DNA of 64,000 nt from Paenibacillus sp. FSL K6-0276 (GCF_037977235.1 NZ_CP150276.1:1798001-1862000), one strand, 5' to 3'. Positions 1-9,149 are shown, numbered from the stretch's first letter. The notes: a model not told the origin generated them from the letters alone. Numbers and translations: made by a program.

Positions 1-2
1 AT

Positions 3-335
3 TCCACGGCTAACCCTTACTTGGCATTCTCCGCAATGTTGATGGCAGGTCTGGATGGAATCAAGAACAAAATCAACCCACAAGAACTGGGTTATGGTCC
101 TCTGGACAAGAACATCTACGAATTGTCAGATGCAGACAAAGAAAAGATTCGCAGCGTTCCAAGCAGCCTGGGCGAAGCGCTTGATTCTCTGGAAGCTGAT
201 TACGAGTTCCTTACTGAAGGCGACGTATTTACTAAGGACTTCATCGATAACTATATTGCTCTGAAGCGTTCCGAAGCTCAAGAGGTTGCGATTCGTGTTC
301 ATCCACATGAATATTCTCTGTACTTCGACCTGTAA
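3..335 (+). CDS. glnA: Glutamine synthetase, C-terminal part (cut by window start)
   Basis: Only the last 110 or so residues are present; the reading frame is already open at the first bases (STANPYLAFSAMLMAGLDG). The segment NPYLAFSAMLMAG, followed by a GIKNKI helix, and the closing HPHEYSLYFDL are hallmark C-terminal sequences of type I glutamine synthetase, which makes glutamine from glutamate, ammonia and ATP in the cytosol. The stop is followed directly by a strong terminator, so this is the last gene of its transcript. A glnR-glnA operon would be expected upstream but lies outside the window. A TTG codon at 21 is internal and is not a start. Confidence 0.95.
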   Translation, partial: STANPYLAFSAMLMAGLDGIKNKINPQELGYGPLDKNIYELSDADKEKIRSVPSSLGEALDSLEADYEFLTEGDVFTKDFIDNYIALKRSEAQEVAIRVHPHEYSLYFDL

Positions 336-370
336 GATTGCTTAAATAATATAAAGCTTAAACAAATAAA

Positions 371-412
371 GGTGTTCCAAAAGCCATGCAAATGGCTTTT
401 GGAACACCTTTT
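371..412 (+). terminator. glnA terminator
   Basis: A perfect 17-bp stem (371-387 with 392-408) closes a GCAA loop and is followed by a short T run. It sits 35 nt after the glnA stop. Confidence 0.9.
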
Positions 413-488
413 GTGTCGATGTAGGATGTAAGTAGGCGTTCTCGTAGTGGCCATCTCAAAGCACCACAATAAGTCTACTACAAACAAA

Positions 489-536
489 CGAGGGTGTCCC
501 TAGCCATTAATATGGCTAAGGATGTTCTCGTTTTTT
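489..536 (+). terminator. Second, weaker terminator
   Basis: An imperfect stem (about 489-507 with 512-529, TAGCCAT/ATGGCTA at the top) is followed by six Ts. It lies between the glnA terminator and the convergent LacI gene and may be a backup terminator. Confidence 0.6.
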
Positions 537-592
537 GCTTCTATAGTTAAATATTCTGAGCCTTGTCACTACTTTAATATATATTGAGGGGT

Positions 593-1627
593 CTAAACTA
601 AACCCCGCTCAGAAGCGCCACAGGATTCTCTTATAATGAGCTCTGGCTCCACGCTAAATAAACTGGTACCTGACTGGTTATTAATAAGGTCGTACAGCAT
701 TAAGGCTGCTAGTCGGCCGATCTTATCTTTATTTTGTCTAATAGTAGTCAACAATGGTGTTGTGTAATTGCAGGCCTCGATATCATCACATCCAATAATC
801 GCTACGGTCTCAGGGACAGCAATAGAAGATTCCTTAAGGGCACGCATTGCCCCGATCGCTAGCTGATCAGAAGCCGCGAAGATCGCTCTGGGTAAATTTC
901 CATTCGCAATCATTCTACGCATGGTCTCATAACCGCTGGCTTCAAAGAAATTGCTCCCGTTTAAGAACCAGTTTTTGTTGATCGGCAGCCCTAAATCTTC
1001 AAGCGCTTTGCGGAAACCGCTTTCACGCATATTGGAGATGTCTGACTCCGAGGAACTGCCGATGTAACCAAGTTCCCGATAACCTAGTAAGTAAAAGTGT
1101 TCTACTACCTTGGAAGACATCTTGAAATTATCAGACATGATATATCCAGAATTGTCGCCGGACAGTTTTAGATCTACGCCGATGCAAGGAATGGAACTGT
1201 TATCTAATTCACTAATGGAGGTTTCTAACTCTTGTCCGGATAGAAGTAGGCAGCCATCAACATTAAAATGCTGACAGCGGGCAAGATAATCATTAGTATC
1301 GCCACTTTTAAATTTCTCGTTAGAGAAAAAGATAAGATCGTAACCTAGCAGCCCCATTTGTTTTTTGAATGAGTTTAGGACTTCGACGAAAAAAGGATGG
1401 GTAAAGTCAACATTCAGCATTCCGGCAAAAATAACACCAATTAGATTGGATGATTTTGTAGCTAATGTTTTAGCTGAATTGGAGGGGGTGTATCCCGTTT
1501 CCTTTATGATTTGTTGTACTCTTGTCTTGGTGTCTTCCGAAATATCACTGTAGTTATTTATGATTTTAGATACTGTCGAAACAGAAACTCCGGCGATTTT
1601 CGCAATGTCTTTGATGTTATAAGCCAA
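593..1627 (-). CDS. LacI-family transcriptional regulator of the adjacent sugar operon
   Basis: 344 residues, the normal LacI/GalR length. The N-terminal helix-turn-helix is clear (IKDIAKIAGVSVSTVSKIIN, residues 5-24), followed by the hinge region (SNSAKTLATKSS) and a periplasmic-binding-protein-like sensor core ending in TTIRQNK...LIIRESC. It is transcribed divergently from the binding-protein/permease/GH94 operon that starts at 2003, the standard arrangement for a local repressor responding to the imported sugar. Palindromic GAAAnCGnTTTC-type sites lie in the shared 375-bp intergenic region. The inducer is not deducible; the GH94 gene points to a beta-linked glucose disaccharide or its phosphorolysis product. 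Confidence 0.9.
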   Translation of the reverse strand: MAYNIKDIAKIAGVSVSTVSKIINNYSDISEDTKTRVQQIIKETGYTPSNSAKTLATKSSNLIGVIFAGMLNVDFTHPFFVEVLNSFKKQMGLLGYDLIFFSNEKFKSGDTNDYLARCQHFNVDGCLLLSGQELETSISELDNSSIPCIGVDLKLSGDNSGYIMSDNFKMSSKVVEHFYLLGYRELGYIGSSSESDISNMRESGFRKALEDLGLPINKNWFLNGSNFFEASGYETMRRMIANGNLPRAIFAASDQLAIGAMRALKESSIAVPETVAIIGCDDIEACNYTTPLLTTIRQNKDKIGRLAALMLYDLINNQSGTSLFSVEPELIIRESCGASERGLV

Positions 1628-1717
1628 AATAAGTCCCCCTTATAATGAAAAACACTCCCTGAATATATGATAAAAGCGTATTTGAGTCTGTTTTTTGTGA
1701 CTTTTAAGTATGGATTA

Positions 1718-1730
1718 CGAAACGTTTTCG
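1718..1730. promoter_or_regulatory. LacI-type operator near the regulator start
   Basis: CGAAACGTTTTCG is a near-perfect palindrome about 90 bp upstream of the LacI-family start codon. It matches the general LacI/CcpA site shape with a central CG, so autoregulation or CcpA binding are both possible. Confidence 0.5.
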
Positions 1731-1863
1731 TTGATAATTTTATAATCATATAGGTAGATAGTCAATGAGATGTTTTTCCAATCAACAGAATTATTCTTGA
1801 TATCAAAGGGTTTTTAGTGAAAATAGTTCAAAAATAGTTCGAAGACAAAGAATAAAAAAAGAC

Positions 1864-1892
1864 TTTACAAAGACAAATAACGATGTAATAAT
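1864..1892 (+). promoter_or_regulatory. Predicted sigma-A promoter of the sugar operon
   Basis: TTTACA (1864-1869), a 16-nt spacer and TAATAA (1886-1891) give a sigma-A-like promoter pointing to the binding-protein gene. The predicted transcription start, near 1898, is directly followed by an operator-like palindrome. Confidence 0.5.
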
Positions 1893-1904
1893 AAAAACAA
1901 CGAA

Positions 1905-1916
1905 ACCGCTTTCTGT
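1905..1916. promoter_or_regulatory. Operator-like palindrome downstream of the promoter
   Basis: GAAACCGCTTTC has symmetric GAAA/TTTC arms around a central CG. It lies just after the predicted transcription start, where a bound repressor would block initiation or elongation. Further half-site-like TTTCG motifs follow at about 1935 and 1960. Confidence 0.45.
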
Positions 1917-2002
1917 AATAACGTTGTTTGTGTTTCGGAAATTTAGGAACTTACATAAGGTTTCGTTAAAGGTCATACCAAATTATCTGGGGGGTAACAA
2001 AA

Positions 2003-3376
2003 ATGGTAAAGAAGCTTTCTGCGGTATTGTTGAGCTCAGCTTTAGTGCTCTCATTAGCAGCATGTGGAAGCGGCAACAACACGAATGGTGAGGCTACAAA
2101 TGCTCCGGGGAACGGAACAAACAAGCCTGCATCTGGTGACAAGAAAGTGATTAAGATCTTGCACTGGAAACAAGAGAACATTAACAAAGTCATTACAGAC
2201 ATTAATAAGAAGTTTGAAGAGAAATATCCAGAATACAAGATTGAGTACACAACGACAGGTCCGGATGATGAATTTAAACAAGCACAAAGAGCAAGAATTA
2301 CAGCTGGCGACGTGGACGTCCTTGCCGATCTTTCCGGTATGAGATTGTCTCCGAAAGATTGGACACCAGGTGCGAAAGTGCCAGACTGGCAACAATGGAT
2401 TGATTCCGGTTTGATTGCTGATCTGAGCAACGAAGCTTTCGTTAAAAACTATAATGCAAATGATATTGCTAAAGCGGGTACTTACAACGATAAAGTGTAT
2501 GCGATCCCAACCGGTAAAGTTGCAATGTCAGGTTTCTTCTATAATAAAGAAATGTTTGAAGAAAACGGTTTGACTGTACCAACTACATGGACGGAGTTCA
2601 TTAGTCTTCTTGATACTCTGAAATCCAAGAGCATCGTGCCAATCGTTGTGGCTGGTAAAGACGTATGGCCTTTGAAACTGCCAGTGTTCGGTTTGCAGTC
2701 TAAGATTCTAGGGGGCGGCGACCAACAAAAATGGATTGAAGGCGTATGGAAAGGTACTTCAGCGTTCAACGATGCTGAGGCTGTAGAAGTATTGGAGAAA
2801 ATGAAGACGCTTCAAGATAACTACATCATCGACGGTTTCTTGGGGATTGACTATGCAACAGCACCATCGTACTTCGCAACAGGTAAGGCAGCTATGATCG
2901 CTGACGGAACTTGGGATGCGCCTACGATTGCTGCAGCAAATCCAGATCTGAAATTCGGATACTTCCCAATTCCAGCAACTGAAGACGCTGCTAAAAACAA
3001 TTCGCTTGTAGGTAAATACGATGTAACTTGGTATGCAGCAGAAAAAGGTCAGAACAAAGAAGGCGCTTTGAAATGGCTGGAATTCTTCTCTGAACCAGAA
3101 AACTACACAGAATACGTTAAAGCTGCAGGCTTCTTGCCTACGCAAGACAACATTGCAACTGAAAGTGACTTTATCGACAAAGAGCTTGCTCCTTACATGA
3201 CTGGAGACTTTGAGCTAGCTTATGAAATTATGATGATTAACCGTGATAACGTCGGCGAACACATTGCTGCTGAAGGCGTACACACTGAGTATTTGGCACC
3301 AGGCGGCGAGTTTAAAACCGCTAAAGAGCTTGCAGATGTACAACAAAAAGAATGGGAAGCTGCGGCTCCTAAATAA
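2003..3376 (+). CDS. Sugar ABC transporter substrate-binding lipoprotein
   Basis: 457 residues. It begins with a lipoprotein signal peptide whose lipobox LAAC puts the lipidated Cys at residue 21, followed by a low-complexity Gly/Asn/Thr linker to about residue 45. The rest is an extracellular solute-binding protein family 1 fold (KVIKILHWKQENINKVITD at the start of the mature domain; GKVAMSGFFYNKEMFEENG; GKAAMIADGTWD). The protein would be anchored to the outer face of the membrane and deliver a sugar to the two permeases that follow. The ribosome site GGGGGG lies 8-9 nt before the ATG. The neighbouring GH94 gene suggests a beta-glucosyl disaccharide or short oligosaccharide as ligand; this is inference. 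Confidence 0.92.
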   Translation: MVKKLSAVLLSSALVLSLAACGSGNNTNGEATNAPGNGTNKPASGDKKVIKILHWKQENINKVITDINKKFEEKYPEYKIEYTTTGPDDEFKQAQRARITAGDVDVLADLSGMRLSPKDWTPGAKVPDWQQWIDSGLIADLSNEAFVKNYNANDIAKAGTYNDKVYAIPTGKVAMSGFFYNKEMFEENGLTVPTTWTEFISLLDTLKSKSIVPIVVAGKDVWPLKLPVFGLQSKILGGGDQQKWIEGVWKGTSAFNDAEAVEVLEKMKTLQDNYIIDGFLGIDYATAPSYFATGKAAMIADGTWDAPTIAAANPDLKFGYFPIPATEDAAKNNSLVGKYDVTWYAAEKGQNKEGALKWLEFFSEPENYTEYVKAAGFLPTQDNIATESDFIDKELAPYMTGDFELAYEIMMINRDNVGEHIAAEGVHTEYLAPGGEFKTAKELADVQQKEWEAAAPK

Positions 3377-3440
3377 GTAGACATCCCAATAAATAAAAAA
3401 GCATCTAAAACATACTGTACACCAACATGTTCTACAACTT

Positions 3441-3475
3441 CGGGGTCTGTTTTGTGCAGGCCCCGATTATTTTAT
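3441..3475 (+). terminator. Hairpin between binding-protein and permease genes
   Basis: A 9-bp GC-rich stem with one G-U pair (CGGGGTCTG/CAGGCCCCG, 3441-3465) is followed by ATTATTTTATT. It probably acts as a partial terminator or mRNA stabiliser that raises the binding protein level relative to the permeases. Confidence 0.6.
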
Positions 3476-3502
3476 TGAATTAGGATTGGGTAGGTGAGAG
3501 AA

Positions 3503-4396
3503 ATGTATCCGTTCGGGAAAGGTTTTAAACGATATTTACCGCTTCTGCTGCTTATGATTCCATTATCGTTGTACGTTATTTTTTATTTTGGACCCTCTAT
3601 GATGACGGTCATCTATTCATTTACAGATATCACTAATGTTCCTGGAAGCAAGTTGAATTTCGTAGGTCTTGATAATTATTATGATGTATTTTTCTCCGGA
3701 AATTCAGGCGAACGTTGGGATTCCATTATACGAACTGTTTATTTCATGGTCATTGTTACAATTGTACAGAACGGTGTCGGTCTCCTTATGGCCGTAGTTA
3801 TCAATCAGAAGCTGAAAGGCGATTATTTTTATCGCGCAGTTTTCTTTTTGCCGGTTGTGCTCGGTGTATCGGTAGTTGCACTGGTATGGGGCTTGATGTT
3901 CGATCCGCTTAGTGGTCCTGTAAATCAATTGTATGATTCATTGTTCGGTTATAAAGATATGTTCTTTGGAAGCTTCACCCATGCGTTTGGTTATATTATA
4001 TTTACGCAAATTTGGATGTACATGGGCTACTCGATGCTCATTTTCCTTGCAGGACTTCAATCCGTACCGAGAGATCTGTATGAGGCTGGGTATATTGATG
4101 GAACTACGAAGTGGCAATCCTTTAAGAACATAACGTTCCCACTTATTGCTCCATCGTTCACCATTAATATTATTTTGTCCATTATCGGTGCGATGTCCAC
4201 CTTTGATATTATTCTCGCAACTACGGACGGTCGCTTTAACACAAGAACGATGGCTTATGACGTGTATAAAGAGACGTTCCGTGGTTCTCTACAGATGGGA
4301 CTTCCATCCGCGCTTTCAGTGGTGCAGTTCCTTATGATTCTAGTCTTCGTTGTATTTGCAGTTAAACAAATGCGTAAGAGAGAGGTGGAGTATTAA
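3503..4396 (+). CDS. Sugar ABC transporter permease, MalF/UgpA type
   Basis: About 298 residues with roughly six hydrophobic segments, the first at about residues 12-35 (LPLLLLMIPLSLYVIFYFG). The EAA loop that contacts the ATPase is visible as YEAGYIDGTTKWQSFKNITFPLI. I place the start at ATG 3503, which has AGGTGA five nt upstream; an in-frame GTG at 3494 overlaps that ribosome site. The stop overlaps the next permease start by one base, so the two are translationally coupled. No ATPase gene is present in the operon. Carbohydrate importers of this family (CUT1) in Bacillus often borrow a shared MsmX-like ATPase. Confidence 0.92.
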   Translation: MYPFGKGFKRYLPLLLLMIPLSLYVIFYFGPSMMTVIYSFTDITNVPGSKLNFVGLDNYYDVFFSGNSGERWDSIIRTVYFMVIVTIVQNGVGLLMAVVINQKLKGDYFYRAVFFLPVVLGVSVVALVWGLMFDPLSGPVNQLYDSLFGYKDMFFGSFTHAFGYIIFTQIWMYMGYSMLIFLAGLQSVPRDLYEAGYIDGTTKWQSFKNITFPLIAPSFTINIILSIIGAMSTFDIILATTDGRFNTRTMAYDVYKETFRGSLQMGLPSALSVVQFLMILVFVVFAVKQMRKREVEY

Positions 4397-5232
4397 TGAA
4401 AGATTCCAAAACCGCCAAAACTCTCTCCTATATTCTGATTGCAGTGTTGCTTGTTTTGTATGTCATGCCGCTATTGTTTGTAATAAACATTTCGTTCAAG
4501 TCTTTTTCAGATTACTTGCTAGACCCGATCGGACTTGTGAAAAGTATTCAATGGGATAACTACAAGGAAGCTTGGTTAAAAGGTAATTTCTCTAATTATT
4601 TCATTAACAGTTTGCTGTACACAGGCGTAGCAACAGTGCTAACACTAATCGTTTCGTTATTCGGAGCTTTTCCGGTAGCGAGAAATTATGTGAAGTGGAG
4701 CGGGTTAATTTATTTGTTCTTCTTGATGTCGCAGTTCTTGCCGAATCCGATGGTTGCACAGTTCAAACTGATGCTTACCATGAAACAGGAGCTAGGATTT
4801 GTGGGTTACGATACGAAACTGGGTTACATTCTGCTTAAAACAGGTGGAACGGGTATCGTGTTCATGATGTTTGTAGGTTACATTAAAGGAATTAGCCGGG
4901 AGATGGATGAAGCAGCAGGGATGGATGGCGCTGGATATATGCGTTATTTGTTCCAAATCATCATGCCACTTATGAAACCGGTAATTGCTACGGGTGTAAT
5001 TCTAACAGCAATCAGCATCTGGAATGACTTCGTCGGGCCGGTCATGTATTTACCGAGTCCAGAAAACTATCCAATCACCTTCGGGCTTAAAGAATTCCGC
5101 GGTCAATACGGGAACAACTGGCCTATGTTGGCGTGCGGTATCATGATCGTATCTACACCGCTTATTATCCTATACACCTTCATTCAAAAGTATATCGTTG
5201 ACGGTGCATTGGCAGGTGCGGTTAAAGCTTAA
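4396..5232 (+). CDS. Sugar ABC transporter permease, MalG/UgpE type
   Basis: 278 residues with six predicted membrane helices, the first at about 10-30 (LSYILIAVLLVLYVMPLLFV). The EAA loop is MDEAAGMDGAGYMRYLFQI, and the C-terminus (IQKYIVDGALAGAVKA) is the classic MalG-type end that contacts the ATPase. It overlaps the upstream permease stop by one base and is followed 20-30 nt later by the GH94 gene, which forms a single transport-and-phosphorolysis operon. Confidence 0.93.
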   Translation: MKDSKTAKTLSYILIAVLLVLYVMPLLFVINISFKSFSDYLLDPIGLVKSIQWDNYKEAWLKGNFSNYFINSLLYTGVATVLTLIVSLFGAFPVARNYVKWSGLIYLFFLMSQFLPNPMVAQFKLMLTMKQELGFVGYDTKLGYILLKTGGTGIVFMMFVGYIKGISREMDEAAGMDGAGYMRYLFQIIMPLMKPVIATGVILTAISIWNDFVGPVMYLPSPENYPITFGLKEFRGQYGNNWPMLACGIMIVSTPLIILYTFIQKYIVDGALAGAVKA

Positions 5233-5261
5233 GTAGTTGTGTAAATGAGAGGATGGAGACA

Positions 5262-8000
5262 ATGGACCGTAATAAAATTCATGGCTTCGAATTCACCGGA
5301 AACGATGGGGAGTTCAGGCTTCAGCAACCGGATCGCAGTAGTTTTCTATATTTTCCTCTAGTGAATGAAGGGGGAATGATGTCAACAGTAACTCCAAAGC
5401 TTCATGGACAGGCAACCACAGGTCATAATACATTTCTGACACCGCCATTATCTGTTGAAGATTTGCATAATTCGCGGGCTTCTCGCAACTTCTGGGTATA
5501 CGTCGAAGGTAAAGGTGCTTGGTCTGCAGCTGGAAACTCTGCTAAGCAAAATGCAGCGTTCTACACCCCATCTGCTGATGATGCAGTACTCGAGGCTGGA
5601 TTCCTATGGCATCGGGTTACTCGCAGCAACTCAGAGATGGGTGTCAAAGCTGAGATTACCAGCTTCGTACCTAGCGGTAACGATAAGGTAGAACTTATGA
5701 AAGTTACGTTGACGAACACGGGAACAGAGGAGCTTACTCTGACGCCGACAGCCGTAGTTCCATTGTATGCCCGTTCGGCAGATGATCTGCGGGATCACAG
5801 ACATGTAACCTCCCTGTTGAACCGGATTTACACTTCATCTTATGGTGTTGAGGTTCAACCTGCACTTTCTTTTGATGAGCGTGGTCATCGCATTAATCAT
5901 ACTTCTTATGGTGTATTTGGTGCGGAAGGTGACGGTAGTCAACCAGCTGGTTTCTTCCCTATTCAAGAGGAATTCATCGGTGAAGGTGGAAGCCTCGATT
6001 GGCCTGAAGCAGTTATCCTGAATACTACTCCGGAGATTGGTAAAGGTGGAGGCGTGGAAAAAGAGGGTTATGAAGCAGTTGGTGGCCTTCGATTTGCTCC
6101 AATTACCTTGTCTTCTGGTGAAAGCCATTCTTATGTCGTAGTTATGGCGATTGATAGTGATAGAATTAACGTTGAAGCGATGATGGGCAAATATGGTACA
6201 TCTGAAGCTTTTGATCATCTGCTAGAGGAAACTAAAGCCTTCTGGGCAGATAAAGTGAATATGGTTGAATTTCATACCGGCGATTCGGATGTAGATCAAT
6301 GGATGAAATGGGTAACTATCCAACCGGTACTAAGAAGACTCTATGGTAACTCCTTCTTGCCGTATCATGATTACGGAAGAGGTGGACGTGGCTGGCGAGA
6401 TCTTTGGCAAGATTGTTTGGCGCTGCTCATTATGGAACCAGCTGAAGTTCGCAGCTTGCTCTTGAACAATTACGCTGGAGTGAGAATTGATGGCAGTAAC
6501 GCAACCATTATCGGTCAACAAGCAGGCGAATTTATCGCAGACCGTAACAATATTCCTCGTGTATGGATGGATCATGGGGCATGGCCGTTCTTAACAACAA
6601 TGCTCTATCTGGATCAGAGTGGTGATCTTGATTTCTTGTTGCAAGAACAGACTTATTTCCGGGATACTTTTATGAGTCGCTGTAAGGAACGAGATAATAC
6701 TTGGGATTCCGCAGCAGGTAGTGATCTGAGAACTGCTTCCGGGGAAATCTACAAAGGTACAATTCTGGAACATATTTTGCTGCAAAATCTAGTTCCGTTC
6801 TTTAATGTAGGAGAACATAATAATATTCTGCTCGAAGGCGCGGACTGGAATGATGGTCTTGATATGGGTGCAGATCGAGGAGAAAGTGTAGCTTTTACAT
6901 CTTTCTATGCTAGCAATCTATTAGATATTTCTCGGATGTTGCGTACTCTGAAGACATCTAAAGGTCAGGAAACTGTTGAATTGGCAGAGGAAATGCAGCA
7001 GCTGCTAGATACTCTTAACGAGCGTGTGGATTACAGTTCTGTATCAGGCAAACATGAGAGACTAGATCGTTATTATGCTGCCGCACCGAATAAGGTGAGC
7101 GGAGTTCGTGTATCTCTGGATATTGATAAAGTAGCAGACGATCTGGAGCAAAAAGCGGAATGGATATTCAACCATTTGCGAAATAACGAGTGGGTACAGA
7201 GTGAACACGGCGATGGCTGGTTTAACGGTTATTATAATAATGATGGTGAACAGGTAGAGGGAGAATTTCCTGAAGGTGTTCGTATGACGCTTACGGGTCA
7301 AGTATTCCCGCTTATGGGTCATGCAGCGGCTCCGGAGCAAATTCCACACATTATTGCTGCAGTAGATCGTAATCTACTAGATGACAAAATTGGCTACAGA
7401 CTTAATTCCCGTTTCGGTGGGATTCAGCAGAATCTGGGTCGTGCTTTCGGCTTTGCCTTTGGTCATAAAGAAAATGGGGCAATGTTCAGTCACATGACCA
7501 TCATGTATGGAAATGCGTTGTATAAACGTGGTTATGTAAAAGAAGGTCATAAAGTCCTCGAATCTCTTTACAGCTTGAGTACAGACTTCGCAAAAGCACG
7601 TATCTACCCAGGTATTCCTGAATATATTAACGAGCAAGGCAGAGGAATGTATACGTATCTAACAGGCTCGGCAAGCTGGCTGTTGCTAACCATGGTCACT
7701 GAAGTGTTTGGTGTGAAGGGCGAGCTGGGCGATCTGTTGCTAGAACCTAAGCTGGTAAAAGAACAATTTGATTCTGAAGGCAAAGCTTCGATTAAGACTA
7801 TTTTTGCGGATCGCGAGTTTGAGGTGGTCTATAAAGCCACAGGAAGCCTTAATTATGGAGAGTACCAAATACACTCAGTTACTATGAACGGCATCGAGGT
7901 GACGCTGCAGCGTGGCTCAGGAAGTGCGATTATTCCACGTGAAGAGCTGCTCGCTCTGCAGACAGAGAAGCTTCACGTGATTGAAGTGACTCTGGCGTAA
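5262..8000 (+). CDS. GH94-family disaccharide phosphorylase (laminaribiose/cellobiose phosphorylase type)
   Basis: About 912 residues. The N-terminal half is a beta-sandwich glycosyltransferase-36-like domain (FLYFPLVNEGGMMSTVTP; ASRNFWVYVEGKG). The C-terminal (alpha/alpha)6 barrel carries YGRGGRGWRDLWQD and EGADWNDGLDMGADRGESV; the ADWND segment (about residues 527-531) contains the GH94 general acid. No signal peptide is present, so it acts in the cytosol, splitting an imported beta-glucobiose with phosphate into glucose 1-phosphate and glucose. The length and genus fit the Paenibacillus laminaribiose phosphorylases, but cellobiose or longer beta-1,3-glucan specificity cannot be excluded. 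ATG 5262 has AGAGG nine nt upstream; ATG 5253 is an alternative. Confidence 0.82.
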   Translation: MDRNKIHGFEFTGNDGEFRLQQPDRSSFLYFPLVNEGGMMSTVTPKLHGQATTGHNTFLTPPLSVEDLHNSRASRNFWVYVEGKGAWSAAGNSAKQNAAFYTPSADDAVLEAGFLWHRVTRSNSEMGVKAEITSFVPSGNDKVELMKVTLTNTGTEELTLTPTAVVPLYARSADDLRDHRHVTSLLNRIYTSSYGVEVQPALSFDERGHRINHTSYGVFGAEGDGSQPAGFFPIQEEFIGEGGSLDWPEAVILNTTPEIGKGGGVEKEGYEAVGGLRFAPITLSSGESHSYVVVMAIDSDRINVEAMMGKYGTSEAFDHLLEETKAFWADKVNMVEFHTGDSDVDQWMKWVTIQPVLRRLYGNSFLPYHDYGRGGRGWRDLWQDCLALLIMEPAEVRSLLLNNYAGVRIDGSNATIIGQQAGEFIADRNNIPRVWMDHGAWPFLTTMLYLDQSGDLDFLLQEQTYFRDTFMSRCKERDNTWDSAAGSDLRTASGEIYKGTILEHILLQNLVPFFNVGEHNNILLEGADWNDGLDMGADRGESVAFTSFYASNLLDISRMLRTLKTSKGQETVELAEEMQQLLDTLNERVDYSSVSGKHERLDRYYAAAPNKVSGVRVSLDIDKVADDLEQKAEWIFNHLRNNEWVQSEHGDGWFNGYYNNDGEQVEGEFPEGVRMTLTGQVFPLMGHAAAPEQIPHIIAAVDRNLLDDKIGYRLNSRFGGIQQNLGRAFGFAFGHKENGAMFSHMTIMYGNALYKRGYVKEGHKVLESLYSLSTDFAKARIYPGIPEYINEQGRGMYTYLTGSASWLLLTMVTEVFGVKGELGDLLLEPKLVKEQFDSEGKASIKTIFADREFEVVYKATGSLNYGEYQIHSVTMNGIEVTLQRGSGSAIIPREELLALQTEKLHVIEVTLA

Positions 8001-8019
8001 TCGTAACAAGATTTTATTA

Positions 8020-8063
8020 AAAACGTCTGCACCGTTATGAATAGCGGCTGCAGACGTTTTTTT
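8020..8063 (+). terminator. Terminator of the GH94 operon
   Basis: An 11-bp stem (AAACGTCTGCA with TGCAGACGTTT) plus inner pairing closes over CCGTTATGAATAGCGG and is followed by seven Ts. It marks the operon end 20 nt after the GH94 stop. Confidence 0.9.
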
Positions 8064-8151
8064 GAAAATTATAAAAACTAAGTATCTTCATAGATGATAT
8101 AATGGGGCTAATTTATTTATTTGTTGAATGATTGAAAGGGGTGCGTGAAGG

Positions 8152-9039
8152 ATGGGTTGCAGGCTGTCAAATGGCGTATTATCTGTTGATATCGCTGATA
8201 TTGGAGAAGTTTATAAAGGGACTCGTTTTGACTGGACGGGGTTTATCACACAAGTAACGTTAGAAAAGGGTAACCATACGTTTTGTGTGCCAGAAAGCTT
8301 GAAGGAAGGCGAAGGTACTGGCGGAAGTGGACTGTGCAACGAGTTTGGCATTTCCCGGGCAATTGGGTATGATGAAGCGCCGATCGGAGGCTGGTTTCCA
8401 AAGCCCGGAATCGGATTGTTACAAAAGCTGGATTCGCAGAGCTATAGCTTTATTAGCGAATATCCACTAACCCCCTTTGCTGTTGATATGGAGGTTAGGG
8501 ATGATTCGGTTACATATACTGTCCAGCCGATGGAAAGCAATGGATGCGCGATGCTTTTGACCAAAACGATCTCTATAAAGGATGACCAATTGAAAATTGC
8601 ATATGAATTGCATAACAAAGGGGAAAAACCGTTCCAAACCGAGGAGTATGTCCACAATTTTATTGGAATTGATGGTTTAAATATAGGTGCAGATTTTGAA
8701 TTGCGTCTCCCGAATGCGCTCAAAGTAGAAGAACCAGAATCTCAATATACAAACAATTTGCTAGAGGTATCTGGTAATGCCCTTACTTGGTCAGAAGAGC
8801 CAGAACGATCCTTTTACTGCAAGCTGAGTGGCTGGGAAGGCCCGGAAGCTGAGTTCAATTGGGAGTTGGTTCATAAGCCTAGTGGAACAGGCGTACGCGA
8901 GAGCGGAGATTTCCCAGTAGCAAGAATAGCTCTATGGGGAGAACGCCATGTGGTCTCACCTGAAGTTTTTGTGAACATTAGTCTTTTACCGCATGAAAGC
9001 AAGTCCTGGAGCCGAACTTATCATTTTTTCACATCATGA
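8152..9039 (+). CDS. Galactose-mutarotase-like (aldose epimerase fold) protein
   Basis: 295 residues, no signal peptide or membrane segment. The sequence is a beta-rich sandwich resembling the aldose 1-epimerase/GH97-N superfamily (LSNGVLSVDIADIGEVYKG; EEYVHNFIGIDG; FYCKLSGWEGPE; VFVNISLLPHESKSW). I do not recognise a named family with confidence, and catalytic His/Glu residues of true mutarotases cannot be assigned by eye. It has its own likely -10 (TATAAT at 8098) and follows the GH94 operon terminator, so it is a separate unit. A role in sugar anomer conversion for the adjacent phosphorylase is plausible but unproven. Confidence 0.6.
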   Translation: MGCRLSNGVLSVDIADIGEVYKGTRFDWTGFITQVTLEKGNHTFCVPESLKEGEGTGGSGLCNEFGISRAIGYDEAPIGGWFPKPGIGLLQKLDSQSYSFISEYPLTPFAVDMEVRDDSVTYTVQPMESNGCAMLLTKTISIKDDQLKIAYELHNKGEKPFQTEEYVHNFIGIDGLNIGADFELRLPNALKVEEPESQYTNNLLEVSGNALTWSEEPERSFYCKLSGWEGPEAEFNWELVHKPSGTGVRESGDFPVARIALWGERHVVSPEVFVNISLLPHESKSWSRTYHFFTS

Positions 9040-9149
9040 TAAGCACTAATCCAAGCTTTTATGTGAATAATTATACTTGCTGGTGTGTGAGATTATTGCT
9101 ATCATAAGCGATATCCATATTGATAGGAGAGAAAGGGTGGGGAGCAGTT

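Noticed and set aside
8152..9039. Assignment as a true aldose 1-epimerase (galM)
   Set aside because: The fold resemblance is general and the catalytic residues could not be placed, so no gene symbol was given.
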